Source of the DNA: Acetobacterium woodii DSM 1030
GTDB taxonomy: Bacteria; Bacillota; Clostridia; Eubacteriales; Eubacteriaceae
Length of the DNA: 64,000 bases
Direction of reading: 5' to 3'
Assembly (NCBI RefSeq): GCF_000247605.1
Contig: NC_016894.1
Coordinates: 1,601,732 to 1,665,731 of the forward strand
In this document: piece after piece, positions 16,477 through 26,997 of the stretch
Position numbering within the stretch: position 1 is the first letter of the stretch
Layout: every line of letters starts with the position of its first letter
Notes under the pieces: model-generated
Told to the model about the DNA's origin: nothing
What the model saw: only the letters and a program-made list of their open reading frames with translations
Database searches by the model: none
Made by a program: the position numbers and the translations under genes

Positions 16477-18030
16477 ATGAGTAGAATCGTAAAAATATTT
16501 GATACCACCCTTCGAGATGGGGAACAGTCGCCAGGTTGCAGTATGAACCTGAAAGAAAAATTAGAGATGGCCAAACAACTTGAACGTTTAAGAATTGATG
16601 TCATTGAAGCAGGGTTTGCCATTGCATCTCCTGGTGATTTTGAGTCTGTTCAACTGGTTGCCAACGAGATTAGAAATGCCACGGTAGCCAGTTTGGCCAG
16701 AAGCACTGAAAAAGATATCAGCACCGCATATGAAGCGCTAAAAGGCGCTGCTAATCCGCGAATTCATTACTTTCTGGCGACCTCGGATATCCATATGCAG
16801 TACAAGCTGCAGATGTCACCGGAAACGGTGATCGAGAAAGCGATTGCGATGGCTAAATTTGCCCGAAATCTTTGTGGTGAGGTTGAATTTTCAGCCGAAG
16901 ACGCATCCCGAACCCGACCGGAATTCTTATATCGGGTATTAGAAGGGGTTATTAATGAGGGGGTTACCATTGTTAATGTTCCAGATACCGTCGGTTATAC
17001 AACCCCGGGAGAATATTTTAAATTTATTGAAGGAATTAAAAACAATGTCCCAAACATTGATAAAGCAACCATTTCGGTCCATGTTCACGATGATTTAGGT
17101 TTGGGTGTGGCGAATTCATTAGCGGCGATTCAGGCGGGTGCCGGTCAAGTGGAATGTACGGTTAATGGAATTGGCGAACGCGCGGGTAATGCTGCCCTAG
17201 AAGAAATTGTAATGGCCTTAAAAACCCGTTACGATGTTTACCAGGTTGATACGAATATTGATACTACGCAAATTTACCGTTCCAGTCGCTTGTTATCGAA
17301 ATTGACAGGGGTTCGGGTTCAGCCCAATAAAGCCATCGTTGGCGAAAATGCTTTTGCTCATGAATCGGGTATTCATCAGCATGGGATGATGGCGAATAAA
17401 GAAACGTATGAAATTATGACGCCCGAATCAATCGGTTTAAAAGAAAATAAAATGGTATTGGGCAAACATTCCGGCAAACATGCCTTTGTTGATAAACTCA
17501 CGTCACTTGGTTATACCTTTGCCGCTGAGGAGGTTTTGGATCTTTTTAATCAATTTAAGGTATTGGCAGATAAGAAAAAAGTTATTTCGGACAAAGATAT
17601 TTTAGCATTGGTGGAACAGAAACAATTGGCTATTCCCGAAGTCTATTCACTTGATCGTTTTGTCATTAGTACCGGCAATACCATCTCAACGGCGGCCACC
17701 ATTCGGTTACGAAAAAATGGCGATCTTATTGAAGGGGTGTCACTAGCTGATGGCCCTATCAGTGCCGGTTTTAAAGCGATCAGCGAATTAGTAGATTGCG
17801 AATTGACACTGATTGATTATGGAGTCGAAGCGGTCACCGATGGCACTGACGCGCAAGGTGAAGCACAGGTAAAAATATCTGATGGCCTCCGTGTTTACCA
17901 CGGACGGGGGTTGAGTACGGACATTATTGACGCCAGTTTAAAAGCGTATATTGATGCGGTAAACCAGATGCTTTATATTAAAGAAAACCAAAATAAAGAA
18001 ACCCAGGAACAAAGCAATTTAAAATTGTAA
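16477..18030 (+). CDS. leuA: 2-isopropylmalate synthase
   Basis: Condenses acetyl-CoA with 2-ketoisovalerate, the committed step of leucine synthesis. The 517-aa protein has the HMGL-like TIM barrel with DTTLRDGEQSPG, metal-binding HVHDDLGLGVANS and NGIGERAGNAALEE. The HESGIHQHG segment is typical of true LeuA. A C-terminal LeuA_dimer regulatory domain from about residue 390 predicts leucine feedback inhibition. The start has agaaggagatgca. The next gene is a second, distinct member of the same superfamily 15 bp downstream, so the two paralogues are co-translated but belong to separate pathways. Confidence 0.96.
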   Translation: MSRIVKIFDTTLRDGEQSPGCSMNLKEKLEMAKQLERLRIDVIEAGFAIASPGDFESVQLVANEIRNATVASLARSTEKDISTAYEALKGAANPRIHYFLATSDIHMQYKLQMSPETVIEKAIAMAKFARNLCGEVEFSAEDASRTRPEFLYRVLEGVINEGVTIVNVPDTVGYTTPGEYFKFIEGIKNNVPNIDKATISVHVHDDLGLGVANSLAAIQAGAGQVECTVNGIGERAGNAALEEIVMALKTRYDVYQVDTNIDTTQIYRSSRLLSKLTGVRVQPNKAIVGENAFAHESGIHQHGMMANKETYEIMTPESIGLKENKMVLGKHSGKHAFVDKLTSLGYTFAAEEVLDLFNQFKVLADKKKVISDKDILALVEQKQLAIPEVYSLDRFVISTGNTISTAATIRLRKNGDLIEGVSLADGPISAGFKAISELVDCELTLIDYGVEAVTDGTDAQGEAQVKISDGLRVYHGRGLSTDIIDASLKAYIDAVNQMLYIKENQNKETQEQSNLKL

Positions 18031-18045
18031 GAAGGGGGAGTTGAG

Positions 18046-19626
18046 ATGTCAGAAAAAATATTAGTCTTTGATTCAACCTTGAGAGATGGAGCCCAGGCCG
18101 AAGGGATTTCATTTTCGGTTGAAGATAAAATCCGGGTAATGGAAACGCTTGATAAAATGGGAGTAGATTATATCGAAGCCGGTAATCCCGGCTCAAACCC
18201 TAAAGATATTGAATTTTTTAACCGCATCAAAGATGTTCAGTTGAACCACGCTAAATTAGTTGCTTTTGGCAGTACCCGTCGCGGTGGGATTGCGGTTGAG
18301 GATGATGCGAATATAAAAGCGATTTTAGAAACGCAAACACCGGGCGTTGCGATCTTTGGAAAAAGCTGGACGTTTCATATTACGGATATTATTAAAACAA
18401 CATTAGCCGAAAATCTTAAAATGATTGAAGAAACGATGGCTTATTTAAAAGCTCAAGGAAAAGATGTTACCTTTGATGCCGAACATTTTTTTGACGGTTA
18501 TAAAAATGATCCCGGATATGCGATTGAAGCTTTATTGGCAGCACAGGAAGGTGGGGCCGATTGTTTGGCGCTTTGCGATACGAATGGTGGAACCCTGCCT
18601 TTTGAAATTGAAAAAATTGTAACAGATGTCCGAAAAAAAATCCGGATTCCATTAGGTATTCATTGTCATAACGATAGCGGCCTGGCGGTAGCTAATTCTC
18701 TGATAGCCGTCAATGCCGGCGTGCGTCAGGTGCAAGGAACATTTTTAGGTTATGGCGAACGTTGCGGAAATGCTAATCTGGCGACGATTATTCCCAATCT
18801 GCAATTGAAAATGGGATATCACTGCTTGGCCGACGAGGAGTTATTGAAATTTACATCTTCAGCGATTCGAATTGCCGAGATTTCAAATTATGCGCTGACG
18901 GGAAAAGAACCTTTTGTTGGAAAATCTGCTTTTGCACATAAAGGCGGGATGCATATTGACGCAGTGATGAAAAATCCGTCTTCGTTTGAACATGTGTCAC
19001 CAGATGCCGTCGGAAATGAACGCCGAATTCTGATGTCGGAGGTTTCCGGGCGAAGTACAATCATACAGCTCATCAAAGAAGTTGATCCTAGCCTGACCAA
19101 AAAATCAGCAGAAACGACTCGGGTGATGGATCGAATCAAAGCCTTGGAATATCAGGGATATCAATTTGAAGGTGCGGAAAGCAGTATCAAACTTTTGATT
19201 CGTAAAGAACTAGGTAAACACAAGCCGTTTTTTATCCTCGAAGATTTCAAAACGATTGGTGAAAAAACCCATTATAAAGAAGCTCTTAGTTCTTCAGCCG
19301 TCGTGAAAATTAATGTCGATGGTCAATCTGAAATTAATGCCGCCGAGGGTGATGGCCCGGTTAACGCCTTGGATAAAGCACTCAGAAAAGCTCTGGAAGT
19401 TTTTTATCCCAAAATTAGCGAGGTTCGTCTGACCGATTTTAAAGTAAGAGTTATCGATTCGCGATCAGCGACTGCTTCGAAGGTCAGAGTTCTTATTGAA
19501 AGCTCCGATGGCATTGACATTTGGACTAACGTTGGAGTTTCCAGCGATGTGATCGAGGCCAGCCTCATTGCCCTTATTGATTCCATCGAATACAAGTTAT
19601 TAAGTGATGAGGAACGACAGAAATAA
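18046..19626 (+). CDS. cimA: (R)-citramalate synthase
   Basis: Condenses acetyl-CoA with pyruvate to citramalate, giving a threonine-independent route to 2-ketobutyrate and isoleucine. The 526-aa protein starts with FDSTLRDGAQAEGISFSVEDK; the DGAQ.EGISFS signature separates citramalate synthases of the TIGR00977 type from LeuA (DGEQSPG). Metal-binding HCHNDSGLAVANS and GYGERCGNANL are intact, and a C-terminal regulatory domain is present. The isopropylmalate isomerase and dehydrogenase genes downstream act on citramalate as well, so one set of LeuCDB enzymes can serve both Leu and Ile formation. Start ATG with aagaaggggg. Confidence 0.93.
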   Translation: MSEKILVFDSTLRDGAQAEGISFSVEDKIRVMETLDKMGVDYIEAGNPGSNPKDIEFFNRIKDVQLNHAKLVAFGSTRRGGIAVEDDANIKAILETQTPGVAIFGKSWTFHITDIIKTTLAENLKMIEETMAYLKAQGKDVTFDAEHFFDGYKNDPGYAIEALLAAQEGGADCLALCDTNGGTLPFEIEKIVTDVRKKIRIPLGIHCHNDSGLAVANSLIAVNAGVRQVQGTFLGYGERCGNANLATIIPNLQLKMGYHCLADEELLKFTSSAIRIAEISNYALTGKEPFVGKSAFAHKGGMHIDAVMKNPSSFEHVSPDAVGNERRILMSEVSGRSTIIQLIKEVDPSLTKKSAETTRVMDRIKALEYQGYQFEGAESSIKLLIRKELGKHKPFFILEDFKTIGEKTHYKEALSSSAVVKINVDGQSEINAAEGDGPVNALDKALRKALEVFYPKISEVRLTDFKVRVIDSRSATASKVRVLIESSDGIDIWTNVGVSSDVIEASLIALIDSIEYKLLSDEERQK

Positions 19627-19644
19627 TAATCAGAATATTTTTAG

Positions 19645-19772
19645 AGGATATTTGCGAAACTAAAACAAGGTAACTTAGAGGACCGTTTTCAGAAAAAATG
19701 ATGCGGCTTACCCCGAATCGATTCGGTTTGGGAAGGCTGATGGACGAAGCTCACGACATTTTCGCAAGTACT
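19645..19772. repeat. Palindromic element copy G, degenerate, between cimA and leuC
   Basis: The right end (aagctcacgacattttcgcaagtact) matches the end of the 171-bp element at 27991-28161 in inverted orientation. The left end (aggatatttgcgaaac) is its imperfect inverted copy. A central near-palindrome around cgaatcgattcg forms the hairpin tip. It is transcribed within the ilv-leu operon. Confidence 0.6.
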
Positions 19773-19806
19773 GGAATGTTTATAACCGGAAAGGAGATGA
19801 GCAACG

Positions 19807-21087
19807 TTGGGAATGACGATGACCCAAAAGATATTAGCAGCTCATGCGGGGTTAAGCGAGGTAAAGTCAGGCGATTTAATCATGGCTAATTTGGATTTGG
19901 TGTTAGGCAATGATATCACCGCACCAGTGGCAATTGACGTATTTGAAGGTATTCAGGCTAAAACCGTTTTTGATAAAGATAAGGTGGCATTGGTACCAGA
20001 TCATTTTGCGCCAAATAAAGACATTAAAGCGGCCGAACAGAGTAAAAAATTAAGACGTTTTGCAGCGCAACATGATATTACCAACTATTTTGAAGTTGGA
20101 AAAATGGGTATCGAACATGCGTTGCTTCCTGAAAAAGGATTGGTAATAGCCGGTGATTTGGTCATCGGGGCAGATTCGCATACCTGTACCTATGGTGCGC
20201 TGGGCGCATTTTCGACCGGGGTAGGCAGTACCGATATGGCGGTCGGAATGGCAACCGGGAAAGCCTGGTTTAAGGTGCCAGCGGCGATGCGATTTATTAT
20301 TACCGGAAAACTAAATAAATATGTGTCTGGAAAAGACGTAATCCTTCATATTATCGGACTGATTGGCGTTGATGGAGCGCTTTACAAATCAATGGAATTT
20401 ATGGGTGAGGGGATTGCTAATTTAACGATTGATGATCGTTTCACCATTGCTAATATGGCGATCGAGGCCGGTGCTAAAAACGGGATCTTTATTGTTGATG
20501 ATCAGACGATTGATTATCTCAAATCCCATTCGAAAAAAAGATTTACGGTTTATGAAATGGATGATGATGCGGAGTATGAACAGACCTACGAAATTGATTT
20601 AGCAACCATTAAACCAACGGTAGCGTTTCCTTCGCTTCCTGAAAACACCAAAACAACCGCTGAAATAACAGAACCGGTTGTCATCGATCAGGTTGTCATT
20701 GGTTCTTGTACCAACGGACGACTTTCTGATTTTGCCAAAGCTGCAAAAATATTTGATGGACGTCAGGTTGCTAAAGGCGTTCGGGTTGTGATTATTCCGG
20801 CGACGCAAAAGATTTATCTTCAATGTATGGAGCTGGGATATTTTAAAACCTTTATCGAAGCCGGAGCCACCATCAGCACCCCAACCTGTGGTCCATGTCT
20901 GGGCGGACATATGGGAATTCTAGCTGCTGGCGAACGGTGTGTATCGACAACCAACCGTAATTTTGTTGGCCGAATGGGTCATATTGACTCAGAGGTGTAT
21001 CTGGCAAATCCGGAGGTTGCTGCCGCTTCGGCTATTTTAGGACGGATTGCCGATCCATCAGAGTTATCAGAAAGAGTAAAATTATGA
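19807..21087 (+). CDS. leuC: 3-isopropylmalate dehydratase large subunit
   Basis: Aconitase-family subunit carrying the [4Fe-4S] cluster, which isomerises 2- to 3-isopropylmalate and, with citramalate, the analogous C5 step. Family length (426 aa; the shorter archaeal/clostridial-type LeuC). Landmarks are [21 protein letters not shown] and the three cluster cysteines, one in [10 protein letters not shown] and two in CGPCLGGH. Start is taken as TTG at 19807 with an aaaggag site about 10 bp upstream; ATG codons two and four residues later are further from that site. The gene overlaps leuD by four bases (ATGA). Confidence 0.95.
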   Translation: MGMTMTQKILAAHAGLSEVKSGDLIMANLDLVLGNDITAPVAIDVFEGIQAKTVFDKDKVALVPDHFAPNKDIKAAEQSKKLRRFAAQHDITNYFEVGKMGIEHALLPEKGLVIAGDLVIGADSHTCTYGALGAFSTGVGSTDMAVGMATGKAWFKVPAAMRFIITGKLNKYVSGKDVILHIIGLIGVDGALYKSMEFMGEGIANLTIDDRFTIANMAIEAGAKNGIFIVDDQTIDYLKSHSKKRFTVYEMDDDAEYEQTYEIDLATIKPTVAFPSLPENTKTTAEITEPVVIDQVVIGSCTNGRLSDFAKAAKIFDGRQVAKGVRVVIIPATQKIYLQCMELGYFKTFIEAGATISTPTCGPCLGGHMGILAAGERCVSTTNRNFVGRMGHIDSEVYLANPEVAAASAILGRIADPSELSERVKL

Positions 21088-21572
21088 AAGTAAAAGGAAA
21101 AGTATTCAGATACGGTAGTAATGTTGATACCGATGTAATTATTCCGGCTCGCTACCTTAACACCAGTGACCCTAAAGAATTGGCCCAGCATTGTATGGAA
21201 GATATTGATGCCGACTTTGTTAAAAACGTGAAAGCCGGCGATATCATTGTTGCTGAAAAAAACTTTGGTTGTGGTTCTTCTCGTGAACATGCACCAATTG
21301 CGATTAAAACAGCCGGAGTGTCCTGTGTGATTGCCGCTGATTTTGCCCGAATCTTTTATCGAAATGCCATCAATATCGGTTTGCCGATTCTGGAATGTCC
21401 GGAGGCGGTGGCGGATCTTAAAGCGGGTGATGAAGTGGAAGTAGTTTTTGAAACCGGTGTGATCACCAATATTACTGAAAATAAAACCTATCAAGCGCAG
21501 GCTTTTCCGGATTTTATGCAGAAAATAATTGCCGCTGGTGGTCTGGTTAATAGTATTAATAAGAATTTATAA
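21084..21572 (+). CDS. leuD: 3-isopropylmalate dehydratase small subunit
   Basis: Swivel-domain subunit (162 aa) that forms the heterodimeric isomerase with Leu[19 protein letters not shown] and the [16 protein letters not shown] loop that contacts substrate are intact. The length is that of the short archaeal/clostridial LeuD type, which matches the LeuC type encoded just upstream. Translation is coupled to leuC by the ATGA overlap. Confidence 0.95.
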   Translation: MKVKGKVFRYGSNVDTDVIIPARYLNTSDPKELAQHCMEDIDADFVKNVKAGDIIVAEKNFGCGSSREHAPIAIKTAGVSCVIAADFARIFYRNAINIGLPILECPEAVADLKAGDEVEVVFETGVITNITENKTYQAQAFPDFMQKIIAAGGLVNSINKNL

Positions 21573-21670
21573 AGATAATTAAAGATCACCGATGCTCAAT
21601 AAAATAAAGTTATATTTAAAACATTTTAATGAATATAGACCTAAAATTAAGATTAATAAGGAGGAATTTT

Positions 21671-22732
21671 ATGAATTTTAAAATAGCAGTTATTCCAGGA
21701 GATGGAATTGGTCCGGAAATTGTCGGGACGAGTTTAAAAGTTTTAGATAAGATTGCTGAAAAATATGACCATGTTTTTGATTATACCGAAGTGTTGGCCG
21801 GTGGTGCTGCCATCGATGCTTGTGATACGCCATTGCCACAGGAAACCGTGGACATTTGTTTAGCCAGTGATGCGGTGTTATTGGGGGCTTTAGGTGGACC
21901 TAAATGGGATAATGTCCCTGGTGACAAACGTCCGGAAGCCGGCTTGCTGGCGTTAAGAAAAAGCTTAGGACTTTACGCCAATTTAAGACCGGCGATTCTT
22001 TTTGACGAATTAAAAGCTTCTTGTCCGTTAAAACCGGAGATCATCGGCAATGGCTTGGATATTATGGTGGTGCGTGAATTAACCGGGGGGATTTATTTCG
22101 GTGAAAAAGGCCGTGATGGCGAAAATGCTGCTTGGGATATTATGAAATATACCCGACCAGAAGTTTTGCGGATTGCCCGAAAAGCGTTTGACATTGCAAT
22201 GAAGCGTAATAAAAAAGTGACGAATGTTGATAAAGCCAATGTTCTGGAAGTTTCTCGTTTCTGGAGAAGTTGTGTTGAAGAAGTCGCCAAAGATTATCCG
22301 GAAGTTGAGTTAAATCATTTATACGTCGATAACGCAGCGATGCAATTGGTGATCAACCCTAAACAATTTGATGTGATTGTGACGGGAAACTTGTTTGGAG
22401 ATATTTTATCCGACGAAGCCAGCATGATTACCGGCTCGATTGGGATGCTTCCTTCGGCCAGTATGGCAGACGGAAAATTCGGAATGTTTGAACCGATTCA
22501 TGGCTCAGCCCCAGATATTGCCAATCAGAATAAAGCAAACCCGATCGCCACGATTGTATCGGTGGCAATGATGTTGCGTTATTCATTAGATTTAACCAAA
22601 GAAGCCAATGCCATTGATGCCGCTGTTCAGAAAACGCTGGCGCAAGGATATCGAACCGGTGATATCTTTAGTGACGGCATGACTTTAGTGGGAACCATTG
22701 AAATGGGTCAAAAAATCATCGAAAATTTATAA
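21671..22732 (+). CDS. leuB: 3-isopropylmalate dehydrogenase
   Basis: NAD-dependent oxidative decarboxylation of 3-isopropylmalate to 2-ketoisocaproate; it probably also acts on 3-methylmalate from citramalate. The 353-aa protein begins [14 protein letters not shown] and contains [11 protein letters not shown], the substrate-binding [13 protein letters not shown]-like motif ([12 protein letters not shown]), and the metal-binding [11 protein letters not shown]. The ATG at 21671 follows aaggaggaatttt; an upstream in-frame ATG lacks a ribosome site. It is followed by a short palindromic element and then ilvD. Confidence 0.96.
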   Translation: MNFKIAVIPGDGIGPEIVGTSLKVLDKIAEKYDHVFDYTEVLAGGAAIDACDTPLPQETVDICLASDAVLLGALGGPKWDNVPGDKRPEAGLLALRKSLGLYANLRPAILFDELKASCPLKPEIIGNGLDIMVVRELTGGIYFGEKGRDGENAAWDIMKYTRPEVLRIARKAFDIAMKRNKKVTNVDKANVLEVSRFWRSCVEEVAKDYPEVELNHLYVDNAAMQLVINPKQFDVIVTGNLFGDILSDEASMITGSIGMLPSASMADGKFGMFEPIHGSAPDIANQNKANPIATIVSVAMMLRYSLDLTKEANAIDAAVQKTLAQGYRTGDIFSDGMTLVGTIEMGQKIIENL

Positions 22733-22737
22733 GATTT

Positions 22738-22787
22738 ATTTCGTGCGAAACTGATTACAAAGCGGACAGCAGTTTCGCAATTATCTA
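22738..22787. repeat. Short palindromic element copy E, leuB-ilvD spacer
   Basis: Reads tttcgtgcgaaactg ... cagtttcgcaattatcta. It is the short form of the family defined at 27991-28161 and forms a hairpin in the polycistronic mRNA. Confidence 0.7.
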
Positions 22788-22817
22788 ATATCAAAACAAT
22801 CATAGAAAGGAATTAAA

Positions 22818-24482
22818 ATGAAAAGTGATCGTGTAAAAAAAGGAGTTGAAACAACTCCGCAGCGTTCTTTATTTAAAGCGATGGGTTATATTGATGAAGA
22901 ACTGGAGCAACCGTTAGTAGGGGTGGTAAATTCTTTTAACGAAATTATTCCCGGACATATTCATTTAAATACTATTACCAAAGCTGCCAAAGAAGGCATT
23001 CGGATGGCCGGGGGAACGCCGATTGAATTTCCCGCCATTGGCGTTTGCGATGGCATTGCAATGGGACATGTAGGGATGAAATATTCTTTGGCTTCCCGAG
23101 AACTGATTGCGGATTCCATTGAAATCATGGCGACGGCGCATTCGCTTGATGCTTTAGTTTTAATTCCGAACTGCGATAAAATTGTTCCGGGAATGCTGAT
23201 GGCGGCAGCGCGGCTTAATATTCCAGCGGTTGTCGTTAGTGGTGGCCCAATGCTCACCGGTAAAGCGGTGGGACAAAAAGAAACCGATTTAAATACCGCT
23301 TTTGAAGCAGTTGGGGCGTTTAATGCCGGCAAAATTGATGAAATTGAGCTGAAGTCTTTTGAAGATTCAGTATGTCCCGGTTGTGGTTCCTGTTCGGGAA
23401 TGTTCACTGCCAACAGTATGAATTGTCTGACCGAAGTGTTAGGGATGGGATTACCAGGCAATGGCACGATTCCCGCTGTTTTTGCCGAACGGATTCGATT
23501 GGCTAAAAAAGCCGGGATTCAGGTAATGGAAATGTGGAAACGCGATATTAAACCAAGAGATATCATGACTGAGGAGAATTTTAAAAATGCCTTAGCGTGT
23601 GATATGGCATTAGGTTGTTCTACCAACAGTATTTTACATTTACCGGCGATCGCCAACGAAGCCGGTGTGATTATTGATCTCGACGAAGTCAATGAGATTT
23701 CGGCTAAAACACCACATTTGTGTAAACTGGCACCAGCCGGACACCACCATTTGGAAGATTTGTATTACGCCGGCGGTATTCAGGCATTGATGAAAACTTT
23801 GGCGGATGCCAAGCTCATTGATACCAGTTTGATGACCGTCACCGGTAAAACTATTGCCGAAAACCTGACGTGTGTCGTTAACAAAAATCCCGAAGTTATT
23901 CGACCACTGGATAATCCTTACAGCAAAACTGGTGGGCTCGCGGTTCTTTTTGGAAATCTGGCACCGGATGGCGGCGTTGTTAAACAAGGTGCAGTTGCTC
24001 CGGAAATGCTTAAACACGAAGGTCCGGCGCGGGTTTTCAACTCCGAAGAAGATGCTACGGCAGCGATTAAAGCTGGTAAAATTGTTGCTGGTGATGTGGT
24101 TGTTATTCGTTATGAAGGACCTAAAGGCGGACCGGGGATGCGGGAAATGTTATTTCCTACTTCGGCTATTGCCGGAATGGGACTGGACAAGGATGTAGCT
24201 TTAATTACGGATGGTCGTTTTTCTGGAGCAACTCGCGGCGCGTGTATCGGACATATCTCACCGGAAGCAGCAGCGGGTGGAACCATTGGTTTAATTGAAG
24301 AAGGTGACATCATTGCCATCGATATCCCTAATCGGTCGCTTCAGGTAAATGTCGATGAAGCTATTTTGGCAAAACGAAAAGCTGCCTGGGTTCCTATTGA
24401 ACCGAAGATTAAGACCGGTTATCTCTCCCGTTATGCCAAATTGGTTACCTCGGCATCGACCGGCGCTGTATTTGAAAAATAA
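22818..24482 (+). CDS. ilvD: Dihydroxy-acid dehydratase
   Basis: Dehydrates 2,3-dihydroxy acids to the 2-keto acids of Val and Ile. The 554-aa protein has the Fe-S ligand Cys motifs: [11 protein letters not shown] and [20 protein letters not shown]. The C-terminal [21 protein letters not shown] signature is intact. The start ATG has agaaaggaatta. In anaerobes the enzyme carries an oxygen-labile 4Fe-4S or a 2Fe-2S cluster; the sequence alone does not decide between them. It sits between leuB and ilvB, each side separated by a short palindromic repeat. Confidence 0.97.
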   Translation: MKSDRVKKGVETTPQRSLFKAMGYIDEELEQPLVGVVNSFNEIIPGHIHLNTITKAAKEGIRMAGGTPIEFPAIGVCDGIAMGHVGMKYSLASRELIADSIEIMATAHSLDALVLIPNCDKIVPGMLMAAARLNIPAVVVSGGPMLTGKAVGQKETDLNTAFEAVGAFNAGKIDEIELKSFEDSVCPGCGSCSGMFTANSMNCLTEVLGMGLPGNGTIPAVFAERIRLAKKAGIQVMEMWKRDIKPRDIMTEENFKNALACDMALGCSTNSILHLPAIANEAGVIIDLDEVNEISAKTPHLCKLAPAGHHHLEDLYYAGGIQALMKTLADAKLIDTSLMTVTGKTIAENLTCVVNKNPEVIRPLDNPYSKTGGLAVLFGNLAPDGGVVKQGAVAPEMLKHEGPARVFNSEEDATAAIKAGKIVAGDVVVIRYEGPKGGPGMREMLFPTSAIAGMGLDKDVALITDGRFSGATRGACIGHISPEAAAGGTIGLIEEGDIIAIDIPNRSLQVNVDEAILAKRKAAWVPIEPKIKTGYLSRYAKLVTSASTGAVFEK

Positions 24483-24501
24483 ATTTTAAAGTTGTAAATA
24501 C

Positions 24502-24540
24502 TTGTTTATAGGGGTGAAAATTATTCACTCCTATAAACAA
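24502..24540 (+). other. 16-bp hairpin without T-run between ilvD and ilvB
   Basis: Arms ttgtttataggggtga and tcactcctataaacaa, one G-U pair, 7-nt loop. An A-run rather than a T-run follows, so it is more likely an mRNA processing or stability element than a terminator. Confidence 0.5.
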
Positions 24541-24547
24541 AAAAATT

Positions 24548-24596
24548 ATTTCGTGCAAACTGAGCACAAAGCTCAGGATACTTTCGCAATTACCTA
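24548..24596. repeat. Short palindromic element copy F, ilvD-ilvB spacer
   Basis: Reads tttcgtgcaaactgagc ... gctcaggatactttcgcaattaccta. The family end taggtaattgcgaaag is perfect in inverted orientation. Confidence 0.75.
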
Positions 24597-24673
24597 AAAG
24601 AAATTATATTAAGCAGCTAAAAAATAATTAGCTAAAAACTTATCTCAAGCAACAACTGGAAGGAAGTGAAAAT

Positions 24674-26335
24674 TTGAATAACAAAGAATTATTATTAGGG
24701 TCGGAAATTACCGTCCGTTGTTTAGAAGAGCAAGGCATTAAACATGTCTTTTCATTCCCCGGTGGTGTCGTCATTCCATTATTTGATGCCTTTTACCGTT
24801 TGGAGCATGATATTACTGAAATTGGTCCTTGTCATGAGCAAAACGGGGTCCATGCTGCTGACGGTTATGCCAGAACCAGCGATACGGTGGGTGTAGCGAT
24901 TACCACTTCAGGGCCGGGGGCAACCAATGCTATTACCGGGATTGCCAATGCTTATTTGGATTCGGTACCGTTAGTAGTTATTACCGGGCAAGTTGCGTCG
25001 CCGCTACTGGGTAAAGATTCTTTTCAAGAAATCGATATCACCAGTGTGACGATGCAGATTACCAAACATAATTACCTGGTAACCAATGTGGAGGATCTGG
25101 CGGATACCATTCGCGAAGCGTTTGTGATTGCCCAATCCGGTCGACCAGGTCCAGTTGTAATCGATATTCCGAAAGACATTTTTTTAGCAAAAACTAAATA
25201 CGAAAAGATGTACATACCAAAATTACGGCAAATTTATCCGGAAATTATGGAATCAAAAGTTTACGAAGCGATTGCGGCAATTAATGCCGCCGAAAGACCC
25301 ATGATTTATGCTGGTGGCGGGGTGATAAAATCTAAAGCCCATGAAGAACTGCTGGCATTTGCCGAAAAATCCGGGATTCCAGTAGCTAATTCGCTGATGG
25401 GTCTGGGTGGCATTCCCCGAGATCACGAGCTATCGTTAGGGATGGTTGGAATGCATGGTTTCCAGGAAACCAATCTGGCGGTTATTAATTCTGATTTGCT
25501 AATAGCAATCGGGGCTCGCTTTAGTGACCGGGTAACAGGCAATTGTGATGCTTTTGTACGCAATAAAAAAATCATCCACATTGATGTCGATCCGACTGAG
25601 TTTGCTAAAAATATCCCGGCAGAAATTCAGATTCATGGAAACATCAAAGATGTCTTGCCATTATTAACCGCGGGAATTGAAGAAAAGTCATATCCGGATT
25701 GGTATGAAAAAATCAAAGGTTGGATTATTCCCTGTGTAGAAAAAGGGAACTATCATCCCAAGAATATCTTAAACACAATTAATGCGGCTTATCCGGAAGC
25801 TTTTGTGGTAACTGAAGTTGGACAACATCAGATGTGGGTCGGACAATACTGGAATGTCAAGCGTCCGGCGCAGTTTATTACTTCAGGCGGATTAGGTACA
25901 ATGGGTTATGGTCTCGGCGCTGCGATCGGTGTGAAACTGGCAAACGCCGATGCCGATGTCCTGCTGATTGCCGGGGATGGCAGTTTTAGAATGAACTGTC
26001 AGGAACTGATCACGGTCAGTAAATACAATATTCCGCTGAAGATTTTCCTTTTTGACAATGAAGCATTGGGAATGGTCAGACAATGGCAGAAGTTATTTAG
26101 CGACAAACGTTATGCTCAAACTGATATTGTACAATGCACCGATTATTTGATGCTAGCCGCTGCCAGTGGGATACCGGGTTATAAAGTAACGACGATGAAC
26201 GAACTGGAACATGTATTGGAGCTTATTAAAGATAAAGAAGGACCGCTATTGGTTCATATTAAAATTTCCAATGAAGAAGGGGTTTATCCGATTGTTCCGG
26301 CCGGTTGTGCAATTGACGAGATTTATTACGAATAA
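24674..26335 (+). CDS. ilvB: Acetolactate synthase catalytic subunit
   Basis: ThDP-dependent condensation of pyruvate with pyruvate or 2-ketobutyrate. The 553-aa protein shows FSFPGGVVIPLFDAF, the catalytic Glu region GPCHEQNGVHAADGYAR, TSGPGATNAITGIANAY, and the ThDP motif GDGSFRMNCQELITVSKYNI. Start is TTG at 24674 with ctggaaggaag upstream. No regulatory subunit gene (ilvN) follows: only an eight-codon frame with its own gaaagagg site (26370-26393, MINCLNE) lies before the terminator. The small subunit must be elsewhere, or this enzyme acts without one. Last gene of the T-box operon. Confidence 0.95.
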   Translation: MNNKELLLGSEITVRCLEEQGIKHVFSFPGGVVIPLFDAFYRLEHDITEIGPCHEQNGVHAADGYARTSDTVGVAITTSGPGATNAITGIANAYLDSVPLVVITGQVASPLLGKDSFQEIDITSVTMQITKHNYLVTNVEDLADTIREAFVIAQSGRPGPVVIDIPKDIFLAKTKYEKMYIPKLRQIYPEIMESKVYEAIAAINAAERPMIYAGGGVIKSKAHEELLAFAEKSGIPVANSLMGLGGIPRDHELSLGMVGMHGFQETNLAVINSDLLIAIGARFSDRVTGNCDAFVRNKKIIHIDVDPTEFAKNIPAEIQIHGNIKDVLPLLTAGIEEKSYPDWYEKIKGWIIPCVEKGNYHPKNILNTINAAYPEAFVVTEVGQHQMWVGQYWNVKRPAQFITSGGLGTMGYGLGAAIGVKLANADADVLLIAGDGSFRMNCQELITVSKYNIPLKIFLFDNEALGMVRQWQKLFSDKRYAQTDIVQCTDYLMLAAASGIPGYKVTTMNELEHVLELIKDKEGPLLVHIKISNEEGVYPIVPAGCAIDEIYYE

Positions 26336-26400
26336 CCATACAATATTAAAATTTGAAAGAGGCAAAATCATGATTAATTGCCTTAACGAATAAATAAAAA

Positions 26401-26443
26401 ATAAAACACCTCAATTTGATTGAAAATGAGGTGTTTTATTTTT
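26401..26443 (+). terminator. Terminator of the ilv-leu operon
   Basis: A 13-bp stem, ataaaacacctca / tgaggtgttttat, with T-rich tail. The group II intron fragment starts two bases after the tail. Confidence 0.88.
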
Positions 26444-26444
26444 G

Positions 26445-26640
26445 GTGCGCCCGGCATGGGCGCAATCTAACGGGTGAAGATCCCAAGTGCAGGTAGGTAG
26501 TGTTAGCTGCATCGCTTTAAAGTGAAGTGGTAAAACAAACTGTAATCTCAAAACTACGCGAAGTAGATGATGGAAAGTGGCAAATAGGCGGAAGGACAAA
26601 ATTTGACAGAGTAACGGGATAGGTATTCAAAGCGGATGAT
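26445..26640 (+). mobile_element. Group II intron 5' fragment (domain I), no RT and no domain V
   Basis: The fragment begins with GTGCGCCCGGCATGGGCGC, the conserved GUGYG-type 5' end plus first small hairpin of bacterial group II introns, followed by the tctaacgggtgaagatccc segment. It sits directly behind an intrinsic terminator hairpin, the preferred target of bacterial class C introns. No reverse-transcriptase frame and no GAGCCGTA-type domain V can be seen before the next gene, so it is a truncated remnant. Boundary on the right is approximate. Confidence 0.55.
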
Positions 26641-26997
26641 AATAAATAATTCAAAACTGATAATTATTCGATTTATAAGGAAAGATCCGAATTATAATTC
26701 ATTTTAATTGTTAAAATATTAAATAAAAGGGCAGCAAAGGACGATCATTTCTGATATAATTCGATTAATGATGTAAGGTAAGACGATATAATTAAGTGAA
26801 AATAACAAAAGATATGCGAATCAATAGAAACATTGGATATCAAAATAAAATTTTTGTTTGAGCTGACTTCAAACTAATTTTAAAAACAGCATCAATTATA
26901 ACAAAAGGAGTTCTAGCGGTAAATTGTATTAAAGATAAAACAAGCGCGTACACTGAAAATTTTTGATGTTAAAATTCATGGAAGGGCGAGTTGCATT
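26641..26997. other. Gene-free AT-rich spacer before PAS-GGDEF gene
   Basis: About 357 bp with no coding frame that I can support. It ends in the gaagggcgag ribosome site of the next gene. No clear promoter pair was found. Confidence 0.4.
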
